From Paenibacillus sp. PL2-23 (GTDB lineage Bacteria; Bacillota; Bacilli; Paenibacillales; Paenibacillaceae), in the NCBI RefSeq assembly GCF_040834005.1, contig NZ_CP162129.1, positions 3,372,001 to 3,436,000 of the forward strand: 64,000 nt of DNA, given 5' to 3'. Below the pieces are notes generated by a model. The model did no database searches. It had not been told where the DNA came from and was given only the letters and a program-made list of their open reading frames with translations. Position 1 is the stretch's first letter. Each line of letters starts with the position of its first letter. Positions 8,916 through 16,513 of this stretch are shown here, in pieces. The position numbers and the translations under genes were made by a program.

Positions 8916-9641
8916 ATGCATATTACAATGCTAGGGACGGGGAGCGCCTTCGCCAAGCGTTATAACAACAATAATGCGCTCATCGAAGCGAACGGCTATC
9001 GACTGCTCGTCGACTGCGGCATTACCTTGCCCAAGGCGCTGCATGATTTCGGCATGGACTTCCCGCAGCTGAACGCCGTTCTAATCAGCCATATTCATGG
9101 CGACCATGTCGGGGGACTGGAGGAGCTGGCCTTCCAGATGATGTTCAAGCATCAACGCAAGCCCGTGCTGTATATTGCCGACGTGCTAGTGGAGCCGCTA
9201 TGGGAGCATACGCTAAGGGGAGGCTTGACCCAAGGCGACTTGAACAGCATCACCGATTTCTTCGAGGTGCAGCCCCTTCAAGTGGGCAAGTCGTACATAC
9301 TCGCCAACGGCCTTACCGTGGAGCTGATCCAGACCAAGCATATTGAAGGCAAAGCCAGCTTCTCATTCCTGTTTAATGGCACCTTTTTTTATTCCGCTGA
9401 TATGCGGTTTGACGGCCAGCTCCTGCAGGAGCTGGTGGAGAGAGGCGTGGAGACGATCTACCATGATTGCCAGCTGGAGCCGCCCGGCGTGGTCCACGCA
9501 TGCTTGGACGAGCTGCTGACGCTGCCTGCTGAGGTGCAGGAGAAGACATGGCTGATGCATTACGGAGATGCGATGGAGCAATATGCGGACAAGACTGGCC
9601 GCATGCGTTTCGTCAAGCAGCACACCGTTTACGATGTATAA
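8916..9641 (+). CDS. MBL-fold metallohydrolase
   Basis: A 241-residue metallo-beta-lactamase-fold hydrolase. It opens with ITMLGTGSAFAKRYNNN, has the zinc motif HIHGDH (about residues 59-64), a metal-bridging Asp in FFYSADMRFDG, and late His residues (TKHIEG, HYGDAM). The layout resembles the RNase Z or phosphodiesterase branch, but it is shorter than RNase Z (about 310) and lacks its exosite arm, so the substrate is open. It is monocistronic and ends at a strong terminator. Confidence 0.8.
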   Translation: MHITMLGTGSAFAKRYNNNNALIEANGYRLLVDCGITLPKALHDFGMDFPQLNAVLISHIHGDHVGGLEELAFQMMFKHQRKPVLYIADVLVEPLWEHTLRGGLTQGDLNSITDFFEVQPLQVGKSYILANGLTVELIQTKHIEGKASFSFLFNGTFFYSADMRFDGQLLQELVERGVETIYHDCQLEPPGVVHACLDELLTLPAEVQEKTWLMHYGDAMEQYADKTGRMRFVKQHTVYDV

Positions 9642-9645
9642 TGGA

Positions 9646-9696
9646 ACAAAGCCGGAGGAGACGCCGTTTATGGCGCCTCCTCCGGCTTTGCTTATA
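9646..9696. terminator. Strong terminator after MBL-fold gene
   Basis: AAAGCCGGAGGAG-GCGCC arm pairs with GGCGCCTCCTCCGGCTTT (9648-9689). The T-rich flank suits both strands. Confidence 0.9.
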
Positions 9697-9703
9697 GGCT
9701 CTC

Positions 9704-9955
9704 CTAGAACAGGGGCAGCTGATCCAGATTGTTAGAGGGATCACCGTCCGCGTCGCCGCGAATGTACATTTCGCCATCGCGTCCCTTGAAGGCATTGACG
9801 CCGGCGATTTGACCGGCCTGCACCTCTTGAAGCGCAGCCTGGTAATCAAGCTGACGCCCGGTGGACGTTTTGAACGCCGTAATGTCCCCGTCCCCATTCT
9901 TCTGAACGGCTACGATAACCTCTCGTGTGTCGCTCGTATTCCCATTCGCTTGCAT
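9704..9955 (-). CDS. DUF3892 family small protein
   Basis: Eighty-three residues. The conserved order of DUF3892 is visible: VIVAVQKNGDGDITAFKT, GRQLDYQAALQEVQAGQIAG, and the terminal DPSNNLDQLPLF. It is soluble with no catalytic motif and the function is unknown. It shares a bidirectional terminator with the convergent MBL gene. Confidence 0.75.
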   Translation of the reverse strand: MQANGNTSDTREVIVAVQKNGDGDITAFKTSTGRQLDYQAALQEVQAGQIAGVNAFKGRDGEMYIRGDADGDPSNNLDQLPLF

Positions 9956-10020
9956 AGATGCTCCTCCTTTGTCGCCTGCATGGCTTCATTCGGAGTTAGC
10001 GTACCCACCCTATCTAACCT

Positions 10021-10170
10021 CTATTCCTTAACCTTCCGCATCCATACATGCTCTTCGTCATATGACCATGTATCCTGCTTGAGCAGCTCAGCCACACCAC
10101 AAATACAGATCATTATGAGACCGAACATCCCCGTGAGCCAGATTGCCAGGTACGCGTACAAAGCCGTCAT
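10021..10170 (-). CDS. Small single-TM membrane protein
   Basis: Forty-nine residues, beginning MTALYAYLAIWLTGMFGLIM. One TM helix (about residues 3-30) is followed by a polar tail (EHVWMRKVKE). The start is fixed by an excellent AAGGAGG site at minus 7. A longer open frame upstream has no ribosome site. Function unknown. Confidence 0.6.
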   Translation of the reverse strand: MTALYAYLAIWLTGMFGLIMICICGVAELLKQDTWSYDEEHVWMRKVKE

Positions 10171-10310
10171 TCCTATCGCCTCCTTGCGCTCTCTTTCTAA
10201 CCATGTATGCGCGAGGCTGGCAAAATAGTCTAACGGATTGGCGGAATACAGAGCATGCCGCTGTACAAACAATAACGAGGCGCCAACTAAAGGACAGGAG
10301 TGTGGACGGA

Positions 10311-10499
10311 ATGACGGATTTGAATAGCCAATATGACTGCGCGAATGCATCCTCCGATTTGCCGGCATTAATCCAGCAGCTTCAGCAGCTGGAGAACGGC
10401 GCTCATGATGAGAGCAAGCAATGGCAGGACCAGGTCAATCATCTGCGCAATCAAATTGCTTTTATCCGGAACAAATGCGACTTGACCAAGGAATCTTAA
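10311..10499 (+). CDS. Small helical protein, unknown
   Basis: Sixty-two residues. The central part (ALIQQLQQLENGAHDESKQW, then QVNHLRNQIAFIRNKC) has a heptad-like pattern and may form a short coiled coil. A GGAG site lies 11 bases before ATG 10311. It is divergent from the small membrane protein gene. Function unknown. Confidence 0.5.
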   Translation: MTDLNSQYDCANASSDLPALIQQLQQLENGAHDESKQWQDQVNHLRNQIAFIRNKCDLTKES

Positions 10500-10521
10500 G
10501 GACATAAGAAGGACAACAAAC

Positions 10522-10566
10522 AGGGTCGCGTCAAGAGGCTTAATTCTTCCTCTTCCGGCGCGACCC
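10522..10566. terminator. Hairpin overlapping the end of the 10540 gene
   Basis: AGGGTCGCG (10522-10530) pairs with CGCGACCCT (10558-10566), with a nested AAGAGG/CCTCTT stem. It lies between convergent genes and includes the last codons of the minus-strand one. Confidence 0.65.
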
Positions 10567-10734
10567 TCTTCTATATTGACTTGTTTCCGCTTCCTCCTCG
10601 TCTTCCCTCTTCGCCGCTATGACTGCCCATAACGCAAGAAGATCGCCAATGACGACAACAATTCCCGCGATGATCGCCAGGTCATCCGCAGAAAGCCCGC
10701 TGCCGCCGCGTCCACCGGATTTGGATTTGGGCAT
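10540..10734 (-). CDS. Small single-TM protein with basic tail
   Basis: Sixty-four residues: a Gly/Ser-rich start (MPKSKSGGRGGSG), one TM helix (about residues 19-41, AIIAGIVVVIGDLLALWAVI), an acidic stretch, then a strongly basic end (RRGSRRKRKN). A GGGGGAG ribosome site is placed correctly. Function unknown. Confidence 0.6.
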   Translation of the reverse strand: MPKSKSGGRGGSGLSADDLAIIAGIVVVIGDLLALWAVIAAKREDEEEAETSQYRRGSRRKRKN

Positions 10735-10818
10735 CGTTATACTCCCCCGCCGATTTGCCTATGATGATAGCAGTCTATTCAGATAGGCGTGAATGGAGTG
10801 GGCATTTTGGCAAAATCG

Positions 10819-11283
10819 TCACTTCACATCCTGCAACCGATCCACTAGCAGCTCCAGCTTCTCGTTCGCCGATCCCAACGTTGAGCCATCGAACAGGAGC
10901 AGCAGTGCATTTTGCATCTGATATTGGGCAGGTGGATACGTGCTTAGCATGAGGGTCTGGTGCTCCAGCAGCTTGCGGCCCTCCACAAGCTCTTCTTGAG
11001 CCGGAAATATGTAGACGTACAGCTCGCTGCCGTCTTCAAGCCGATACGCCTGCTGGGACTGGGTTCCAGCTGCCAGCCTGTAAGGCTCACGCATGCTCGT
11101 TGCCTCATAGGAGATGTTCTGCTCCACGAGCCTCTCTTGGATCCATGCCTGATTCAGCAGCCTCAGCTCTCGCATGAACATCTCCTCGGACTCCGAGAAG
11201 CGGGTCAACCACAATGCCCATATGGTGATTAACGTGATTAACAAAGCGCCTAATATAATGAAATAAACCTTGATTGTCTTCAC
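10819..11283 (-). CDS. Membrane-anchored protein of unknown function
   Basis: One N-terminal TM helix (about residues 5-27, VYFIILGALLITLITIWALW) followed by about 125 extracytoplasmic residues without Cys. There is no lipobox. The soluble part is rich in Glu, Leu and Gln and shows no family motif I recognise. It stands alone, its 5' end facing the IS element. Confidence 0.6.
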   Translation of the reverse strand: MKTIKVYFIILGALLITLITIWALWLTRFSESEEMFMRELRLLNQAWIQERLVEQNISYEATSMREPYRLAAGTQSQQAYRLEDGSELYVYIFPAQEELVEGRKLLEHQTLMLSTYPPAQYQMQNALLLLFDGSTLGSANEKLELLVDRLQDVK

Positions 11284-11359
11284 AGCCTCACTCCTGCCAG
11301 CGATTCCTTTGCTTCATACAGTTCTAACGCTTCGCCAACCTAAATGGTTACAGCCCAAA

Positions 11360-11386
11360 AAGAAAAACCCTTAGCAAGTAAGGGTC
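11360..11386 (-). terminator. Left copy of SASP terminator, duplicated by IS
   Basis: ACCCTTACTTGCTAAGGGT on the minus strand followed by TTTTTCTTTTT: a full terminator at the outer edge of the IS. Confidence 0.7.
11367..11385. repeat. Left target-site direct repeat (19 bp)
   Basis: Identical to 12944-12962; internally palindromic (ACCCTTA-GCAAG-TAAGGGT). Confidence 0.85.
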
Positions 11387-11398
11387 AGGCTGTTGACA

Positions 11399-11424
11399 AA
11401 GCCCCAGATTTCTGGGGCCTTGTT
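11399..11424 (-). terminator. IS-internal terminator
   Basis: GCCCCAGA/TCTGGGGC stem just inside the left end, downstream of the transposase. It could stop transposase transcripts or readthrough. Confidence 0.6.
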
Positions 11425-11479
11425 CTACAGAGAAGGTTATTTATTTAAATATTCGTATATGAAATCAAAGAAGATCGCC

Positions 11480-12256
11480 TTACCCTACCTGCTTGGCTAG
11501 GTGGTTGGCGATCTTCTTTACGTTCTGAACGAGGGCGGTCATCAATGCCTGTTCCAGGACTTTTTTCTGTCCCCGAAACCGGCAATAGCGAAGTCCGTGG
11601 AGCTCTTTGGCATCCGCGAAACTTCGCTCAACAGTTTGGTATCGTAATCGGTAAAGATATTTGCCAGAACGGCTGCGACCGTTCTGCTTGACCCATTCCT
11701 TGCTGTCTTGCCACACGTGCCGCGTGAGCACTCGCTGTTTCTTTTTCGAACGCGTGCATTCATGCAGCATGGGGCACGCTGCGCATATCTTTGGGTCAGA
11801 CTTGTAGTGGCGGTATCCATCCCGGTCGGTTGTGGAATAAGGCAGTTCGTGCTTCTGCGGACAGATGTAGACGTTGTGTTCCGGATCATATTTAAAGCGC
11901 CATTTCGCAATTAATCCTTTTACAGGGGTAAAGCTTCTGCCACCAATGACAGCGTAAATGTTCTTTTTGTGAAGTTTCCTGCAAATCGAAGCTGTAAAGT
12001 AACCTGCATCCAAAGCAACGGCTTCAAGCGACTGTTCAAACCCGAATTTCTTTACCTGGAGTTCAAGGCGATCTAAATAAGGCGTCGAATCATGGACATT
12101 TCCTGGCGTGATGTGCACATCCGTCACGATGTTGTATTTATGGTCAACCGTGCGGTGATCAAGATAGAAGAAGCCCTCTGGCTTACCGTCGCGCACCATA
12201 TAGCCGCTCTCAGGGTCCGTTGTGCTTATCTTTGTTTCCTTCTTTTCCGTCACCAC
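11480..12256 (-). CDS. IS1182 transposase, frame B (C-terminal part)
   Basis: Carries the second catalytic Asp (VALDAGYFTA), an IS1182-type cysteine cluster (ICAACPMLHEC), and the catalytic Glu region QTVERSFADAKELHGLRY. The 12256 start is only the first start codon in this frame; the frame is open further upstream into the slippery site. By a minus 1 shift at 12274-12280 it joins frame A to give a 452-residue DDE transposase, a normal length for the family. No obvious ribosome site supports independent translation. Confidence 0.8.
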   Translation of the reverse strand: MVTEKKETKISTTDPESGYMVRDGKPEGFFYLDHRTVDHKYNIVTDVHITPGNVHDSTPYLDRLELQVKKFGFEQSLEAVALDAGYFTASICRKLHKKNIYAVIGGRSFTPVKGLIAKWRFKYDPEHNVYICPQKHELPYSTTDRDGYRHYKSDPKICAACPMLHECTRSKKKQRVLTRHVWQDSKEWVKQNGRSRSGKYLYRLRYQTVERSFADAKELHGLRYCRFRGQKKVLEQALMTALVQNVKKIANHLAKQVG

Positions 12257-12267
12257 CTTTCGAGGTT

Positions 12268-12837
12268 TTAGAGCTTTTTTCCGTTCGATGCTCTGTCTGC
12301 TTCAACGGCTGCGTCCAGCTCGTCGAGATAGTTTTTTACACTCTTCTCAACTTCTTGTTTGACGAATTTTCGCTTATTGGCATTCGCTTTAAGATGCGTA
12401 GAATCCGTAACTAGGACGCGGCCTGCCACCATACGAAGTTCAATTGCTTTGAAGACAATATGGTCAAATATCTCTTGGACAAGATTACTGTCCGCGAGTC
12501 GTTTCCGATTCAGGCTTAGTGTGCTATGGTCGGGTACTCGATCCGTAAGTCCCAGACCAACAAACCACCGGTAGGCATTGTTGAGCTGCACTTCTTGTTC
12601 GAGTTGGCGCTCAGAGCGGATCCCGTACAAATAACCAATGAACATCATTTTAAAGAGCATAATGGGATCGACAGATGGGCGTCCGTTATCTACTGAATAA
12701 TAGGGTTTGACCTTTTCGAGAATGAAGGAGAAGTCGACGTGCTTATGTATTTTTCGGAGTTGGTGATTCTGCGGAACGAGATCCTCGAGGCACACAAATT
12801 CGTAGCTATTTTGAATGTTTGAATTAGAACGTAACAT
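12268..12837 (-). CDS. IS1182 transposase, frame A (N-terminal part)
   Basis: A 189-residue product with the IS1182 N-terminal domain (SYEFVCLEDLVPQNHQLRKI, DNGRPSVDPIMLFKMM, YLYGIRSERQLE) and the first catalytic Asp in VLVTDSTHLKANANKRK. It ends at TAA (12268-12270), directly after the heptamer A AAA AAG (12274-12280). A minus 1 slip there continues as KKALKPRKVVTEKK into frame B. Ribosome site AAGGCGG precedes the ATG. The catalytic residues of both parts are present, so the element may be active if frameshifting works. Confidence 0.8.
   Translation of the reverse strand: MLRSNSNIQNSYEFVCLEDLVPQNHQLRKIHKHVDFSFILEKVKPYYSVDNGRPSVDPIMLFKMMFIGYLYGIRSERQLEQEVQLNNAYRWFVGLGLTDRVPDHSTLSLNRKRLADSNLVQEIFDHIVFKAIELRMVAGRVLVTDSTHLKANANKRKFVKQEVEKSVKNYLDELDAAVEADRASNGKKL
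12274..12280 (-). promoter_or_regulatory. Slippery heptamer A_AAA_AAG for minus 1 frameshift
   Basis: The heptamer is in the exact zero-frame phase (GGA AAA AAG) for tandem slippage, three bases before the frame A stop. A small ACCT/AGGT stem lies just downstream. Confidence 0.55.
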
Positions 12838-12943
12838 CCTAACACCGCCTTAAGTAAGTTAATAATATTATACCATATTAACGCGGTAAATGGATAAAGA
12901 AATAATGCAATAGAAAAGCCTGTTGAGGTTTATCAACAGGCTG

Positions 12944-12962
12944 ACCCTTAGCAAGTAAGGGT
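12944..12962. repeat. Right target-site direct repeat (19 bp)
   Basis: Identical to 11367-11385. In the pre-insertion sequence this was one terminator stem-loop downstream of the SASP gene. Confidence 0.85.
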
Positions 12963-12984
12963 TTCTCCATGTGTGTTGTTAATG

Positions 12985-13203
12985 TTAGAAGCGTTGGCCG
13001 CCGCCGATTTGCTGCTCCGCGATTTGAACCAGCTTTTTCGTAATGTAGCCGCCAAGCGAACCAGCGTCGCGAGTGGAGAGGTTACCGTTGTAGCCGTCTT
13101 GCTGGTAAGCAACGCCCAGAGTGGAAGCTGCCTCCATTTTGATTTGATTGATCGCTTGTCTAGCTTGCGGTACTACCAGCGTGTTTGAATTTTGTCTGCT
13201 CAT
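12985..13203 (-). CDS. Alpha/beta-type small acid-soluble spore protein
   Basis: Seventy-two residues from ATG 13203, set by AAGGAG eight bases upstream (a GTG at 13212 overlaps the ribosome site). SASP hallmarks are present: LVVPQARQAINQIKMEAAS, the germination-protease site region, GVAYQQDGYNGNLSTRDAGSLGG and the basic ITKKLVQ segment. Such proteins coat forespore DNA and protect it from UV and heat, and are degraded at germination. A SigG-type promoter lies upstream, and the IS has inserted in the terminator. Confidence 0.95.
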   Translation of the reverse strand: MSRQNSNTLVVPQARQAINQIKMEAASTLGVAYQQDGYNGNLSTRDAGSLGGYITKKLVQIAEQQIGGGQRF

Positions 13204-13232
13204 GTTAGTCACTCCTTAGTTGGATGTGATAT

Positions 13233-13261
13233 TATTTTGTCGCGAAAATCGAGAACTATAC
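13233..13261 (-). promoter_or_regulatory. Probable SigG promoter of SASP gene
   Basis: GTATA at 13257-13261 fits the minus 35 consensus GHATR. After a 17-bp spacer, CAAAATA at 13233-13239 is one mismatch from CATNHTA. Forespore expression is expected for a SASP gene. Confidence 0.55.
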
Positions 13262-13364
13262 ACCTGAACCTGGGTGCTTTTAAATTTTTTTTGAAAGCTT
13301 CTTTACGTTCCTTTGTTACATGGAGTGGCTAGGCAGCCGATAGTATTAGAAGGGAGGTGAAGCA

Positions 13365-13541
13365 ATGGATATCGCAGCGATGTCGACAGCGCTAAGTCAA
13401 GCATCCTTGTCCCAAGCCGTTGGAATCAAAGTACTTAACATGGCTAAGGGACAAGCTGAGCAGCAGAGCCAACAGTTTGTACAGATGATGAACGCCAGCC
13501 TGGACCCCAATTTGGGCAAGCATCTCGATCTTCGCGTCTAG
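13365..13541 (+). CDS. YjfB-family small protein
   Basis: A 58-residue product beginning MDIAAMSTALSQASLSQAVG and continuing with KVLNMAKGQAEQQSQQFVQM. This matches the YjfB family (putative motility protein; in B. subtilis yjfB is a SigD-type gene). A perfect AGGGAGGTGA ribosome site precedes ATG 13365. It is soluble, helical and Gln-rich. It is divergent from the SASP gene. The motility link is family annotation, not seen here. Confidence 0.75.
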   Translation: MDIAAMSTALSQASLSQAVGIKVLNMAKGQAEQQSQQFVQMMNASLDPNLGKHLDLRV

Positions 13542-13590
13542 CTGACCATAGGCTGATGACTACCTCAATCCAGATATATGAGCGAAAAGA

Positions 13591-13632
13591 AACAACCAAC
13601 GATCTCGCTCTTGCGGGATCGTTGGTTGTCAT
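13591..13632. terminator. Bidirectional terminator
   Basis: ACAACCAACGATC (13592-13604) pairs with GATCGTTGGTTGT (13617-13629). The minus-strand exit is T-rich (TTTCTTTT). Confidence 0.9.
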
Positions 13633-13642
13633 CCATCTTAAT

Positions 13643-15935
13643 TTACAATTTAGGCTTGACCTCCAGCAGGAGGACCCCTTCTGAGCCTAGGCTGAAGCTG
13701 GAGCCCATACTCTGGCCAGTCATCATATTTTTCACCGTCACACTTTGATTGTTCGCCATCTTCAGACTAATAGCAGAGCTTGATTTGCCCACATTCACAA
13801 TCGTCATTAGATACGTATTGGATCCGTTCGGCACAACGCGCCAGAAAGCGCCCTTGGATGGCAGCCCATTGTTTTCTGTCAGGACTACAGGCGGTGTATG
13901 GTTGCGAGCCTTCAACTCGGTCGTCACCTTGGCTGCCATATTCGTTACGGAATTGTCCATCAGCTTAATCAGCTTGCCCGCACCCTTGGAGAGCGTCTTC
14001 GCGCGAGGCTGTTTGTACTCGTTGAACTTAAGGCTGACGTCATCGAGGATGACGGTCCCTCCGTTGTTGAGATAAATTTGCAGCGCGTTAATTTCAGCCT
14101 CCGTCACTTCTTCTGTCTTGCGGACGACAATGACATCCCAATCGGAGTTCGGCTGTTTGAAAATAATGTTTTTCGTGGCGAAGCCGAGAGGAACGCCGCT
14201 GAAGTACATGGATTCGTACATATCGAACTGATCACTCATATAATTGGAATCATTAATAGCTGCAGCCTCGGAGTAGAACAAGCGAACCGGCTTGCGTTCT
14301 CTCTGAAACTTAACAATTTCGTTCGAGAAGGCATTCAGATCCATCATCGTCTTGGTCAGCTCCTGGGCCACTTGAGGCTGCTGGGCTACTGAGGCAGCGT
14401 ACGATTCACCCAAACCTCCAGACGCATTCTGCAGCCTCTCTTCAATCGATCCATCCGGATTACGGCCCCAGAACCAAGTGAGCCCACCGTTTAGTCCATG
14501 TACCGTCGTCTGCCAGTACGTCGATCGGACATACTCCGGCTTCATATACAGATCGCGGTATTGAGTGGTAGAGAGCAAATGAACCTCGGAGTTGAAGTGC
14601 GGCTTGTTCGGACTGACGGAATCCATAAAATCATAGGACATAGCCATCTCTTCCCAATAATAAGCATACTTCGACTCCCAGCTCTCTGGACCAGGGCTAT
14701 TCATATTCCGCTTGCGGATCTTCGCATCGTCTCCAATCATCTCCGTCAGCTCGGTTAACGCTTCGAAGTCAATACCGTGATCCCGGGCACCTTCGACGAA
14801 CAGATCCGGCATAATCTTGAGCTGAGTCCTGGCCGCTGGATCGTATTTTTTAACTTCGTCATGAAGGAAGGTCAGCCATTCCGTTCCGCGATCCATATTG
14901 AAGCGCGACCAGTCGTACCAGATTGGCGTGTTCTTGTACGACAAGTCCAGCGGAATCGTTAGATTTATTTGGCTGAAGGCTGTGTAGCTGGTTCCCCAGA
15001 GCGCATTCAGCTTTGCAATTGTGCCGTGCTTTGTCTCGAGCCACGTTCTGAACTTGCTCATCGTGTATGTGGTTACATTCGCAATTGCAGCCCAGTGGCC
15101 TTTGGCCGTGAACCAATGGGGCTCATTCGCAAGAATGTAACCAAGCTTCGTATAATTCTGGCCGGCAGTAGTGGGAATTGTCCCTTTAAAAACGTCCTTC
15201 CATATTTCTCTTACCTGCGGGTGATCAAAATCGTATTTGGTGAAGAAGCTCTGACCCTATATAGCCTGCCGTATTCGTTGGTCGATTCTGCAGGTCACTC
15301 ATTTTGGTCTGGTCAATCGTGCCTGCCTCGTCGAGTGCGAAGATGGGGCTGATCGCCTTGGGGTGATCCAGCTTGCCAAGATATTCATTGTACAAGGTTG
15401 GATCGGATGTTGAAATATGGAGCGGCTTAGAGAAGTAATCGTACAGGAAAACCGGCCTGCCATTAGAAATGAACTGATCGTTCTGTATCGTAATGTTGGA
15501 CCAATTCACCTTCGGAACTGCACGTCGCGTTATCGCTCCGCTTATGACCTGCGTCAGCTCCGACTTGGCCTTATCCAACATTTGAATCACTTCATTTCTC
15601 TCAAAGTTGGGAAGCTCGTTGGCCAGCTGCTGCGCATTCCCTTGGAACTTGCTCACCCTCTCGAACTGCACCTTGTTTTTGGCTACGTTCGCCGCATCCC
15701 AATCTGCATACTTGAGAAACTCGGCAGCCATCCAAGCCGCACTTTCCTCTCGAGTCGTATCGTGCCCGCTTCCTTTCGCCTGCGTTATTAACGTATTCAA
15801 CTCACCCAGCTTTCTTGTCGCTTCCTGCTTGGGCGTCTCCGCGCCAGACACCTTCGACAAGCCATCTGCAGCTGCCAAGCTTATGGCAAGTGTGATACAT
15901 AGGGTCAAGCTGGCCAGCCTTTGTTTGATTCCCAT
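13643..15935 (-). pseudogene. Secreted GH42-like glycoside hydrolase, frameshifted
   Basis: Two frames join into one protein of about 763 residues. The 5' part (from ATG 15935, GAGGTG site) has a signal peptide and runs to NTAGYIG. At 15255-15257 a GGG run has one G too many; removing it gives GYIGQSFFTKYDFDHPQ and an open frame to 13643. The second part carries the clan-A acid/base motif LANEPHW (Glu codon 15122-15124) and a likely nucleophile in FNSEVHLL, plus GH42-like WLETKHGTIAKLNALWGTSY. It probably cleaves galactosides or related plant glycans outside the cell. It may be inactivated, or the G may be an assembly error. A cre site lies just upstream. Confidence 0.7.
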
Positions 15936-15957
15936 AACAACACCTCGTTTCGTAATA

Positions 15958-15971
15958 TGAAATCGCTTACA
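15958..15971. promoter_or_regulatory. cre site (CcpA binding) before GH42-like gene
   Basis: TGAAATCGCTTACA matches all fixed positions of the cre consensus TGWNANCGNTNWCA and lies 22 bp upstream of the start. Glucose repression of the glycosidase is inferred. Confidence 0.65.
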
Positions 15972-15986
15972 ATCTTTGACGAACAA

Positions 15987-16251
15987 CTTCTATGCTACCT
16001 TCATTTCGACAGCTTATTGCAATCGAGATACCCTCCTTTAATTTTATATTTAAATTCAATATTTACATGTAATAAATTATCCTTATTTTTTCCATATGTC
16101 AACAACAAAAAAATCACCCGCACTTTGCCGAAAAAATGACAAAATGAGAGTGATGGTGTGTTCACAACATGCTTAACAACCGATCAAATAAGGTGAATCG
16201 AATTCGTATCAGATTTGTATCGCTGTCCCAAAATGATATATTATGAAAAGG
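15987..16251. other. AT-rich intergenic region
   Basis: No gene found on either strand. It probably holds the glycosidase promoter and the downstream flank of tRNA-Val. Confidence 0.5.
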
Positions 16252-16279
16252 AAAAAAGCCCTGATTTCTCAGGACTTTT
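16252..16279 (-). terminator. Terminator of tRNA-Val
   Basis: AAGTCCTGA-GAAA-TCAGGGCTT stem followed by TTTTTT on the minus strand, seven bases after the tRNA end. Confidence 0.85.
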
Positions 16280-16284
16280 CAGTA

Positions 16285-16357
16285 TGATCTGTAGTGGGCT
16301 CGAACCACTGACCCCCACCCTGTCAAGATGGTGCTCTCCCAGCTGAGCTAACAGATC
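16285..16357 (-). tRNA. tRNA-Val(GAC)
   Basis: The 73-nt cloverleaf has a 7-bp acceptor stem GATCTGT/ACAGATC, D-loop TAGCTCAGCTGGGAGAGC, anticodon loop TTGACAG giving GAC, and T-arm GGTTCGAGCC. Discriminator A; CCA is not encoded. Confidence 0.95.
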
Positions 16358-16513
16358 TCGTCAGCGACAATTAATAATATATCAAAAATAAAATACATCG
16401 TCAATATGATGATCCAAATATTTTTCAAAAAAAACAAGCGGCTATGGCAACATATTCCCTTGTACCTTCGTCAATAAGGGTGCAGCTGCAAAAAAACGAT
16501 ATGAGGTGAAACA

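Larger units (their letters stand above)
11386..12943 (-). mobile_element. IS1182-family insertion sequence, about 1558 bp
   Basis: The element is bounded by imperfect inverted repeats: CAGGCTGTTGACAAAG at the left, and CAGCCTGTTGATAAAC when the right end is read inward. It is flanked by an identical 19-bp direct repeat, ACCCTTAGCAAGTAAGGGT, at 11367-11385 and 12944-12962. That repeat is itself a 7-bp-arm palindrome and acts as the terminator of the neighbouring SASP gene, so the element landed in a terminator hairpin and duplicated it. Both IS ends carry internal hairpins (11401-11418; 12917-12942). The transposase is split over two frames at a slippery sequence. Confidence 0.85.

Noticed and set aside
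11367..11385. Repeat pair as a CRISPR or attachment-site unit
   Set aside because: Only two copies, exactly flanking the IS; it is explained as target duplication of a terminator.
12256..12268. IS transposase as a decayed pseudogene
   Set aside because: Not fully excluded, but the exact-phase slippery heptamer and complete catalytic residues fit programmed frameshifting better.
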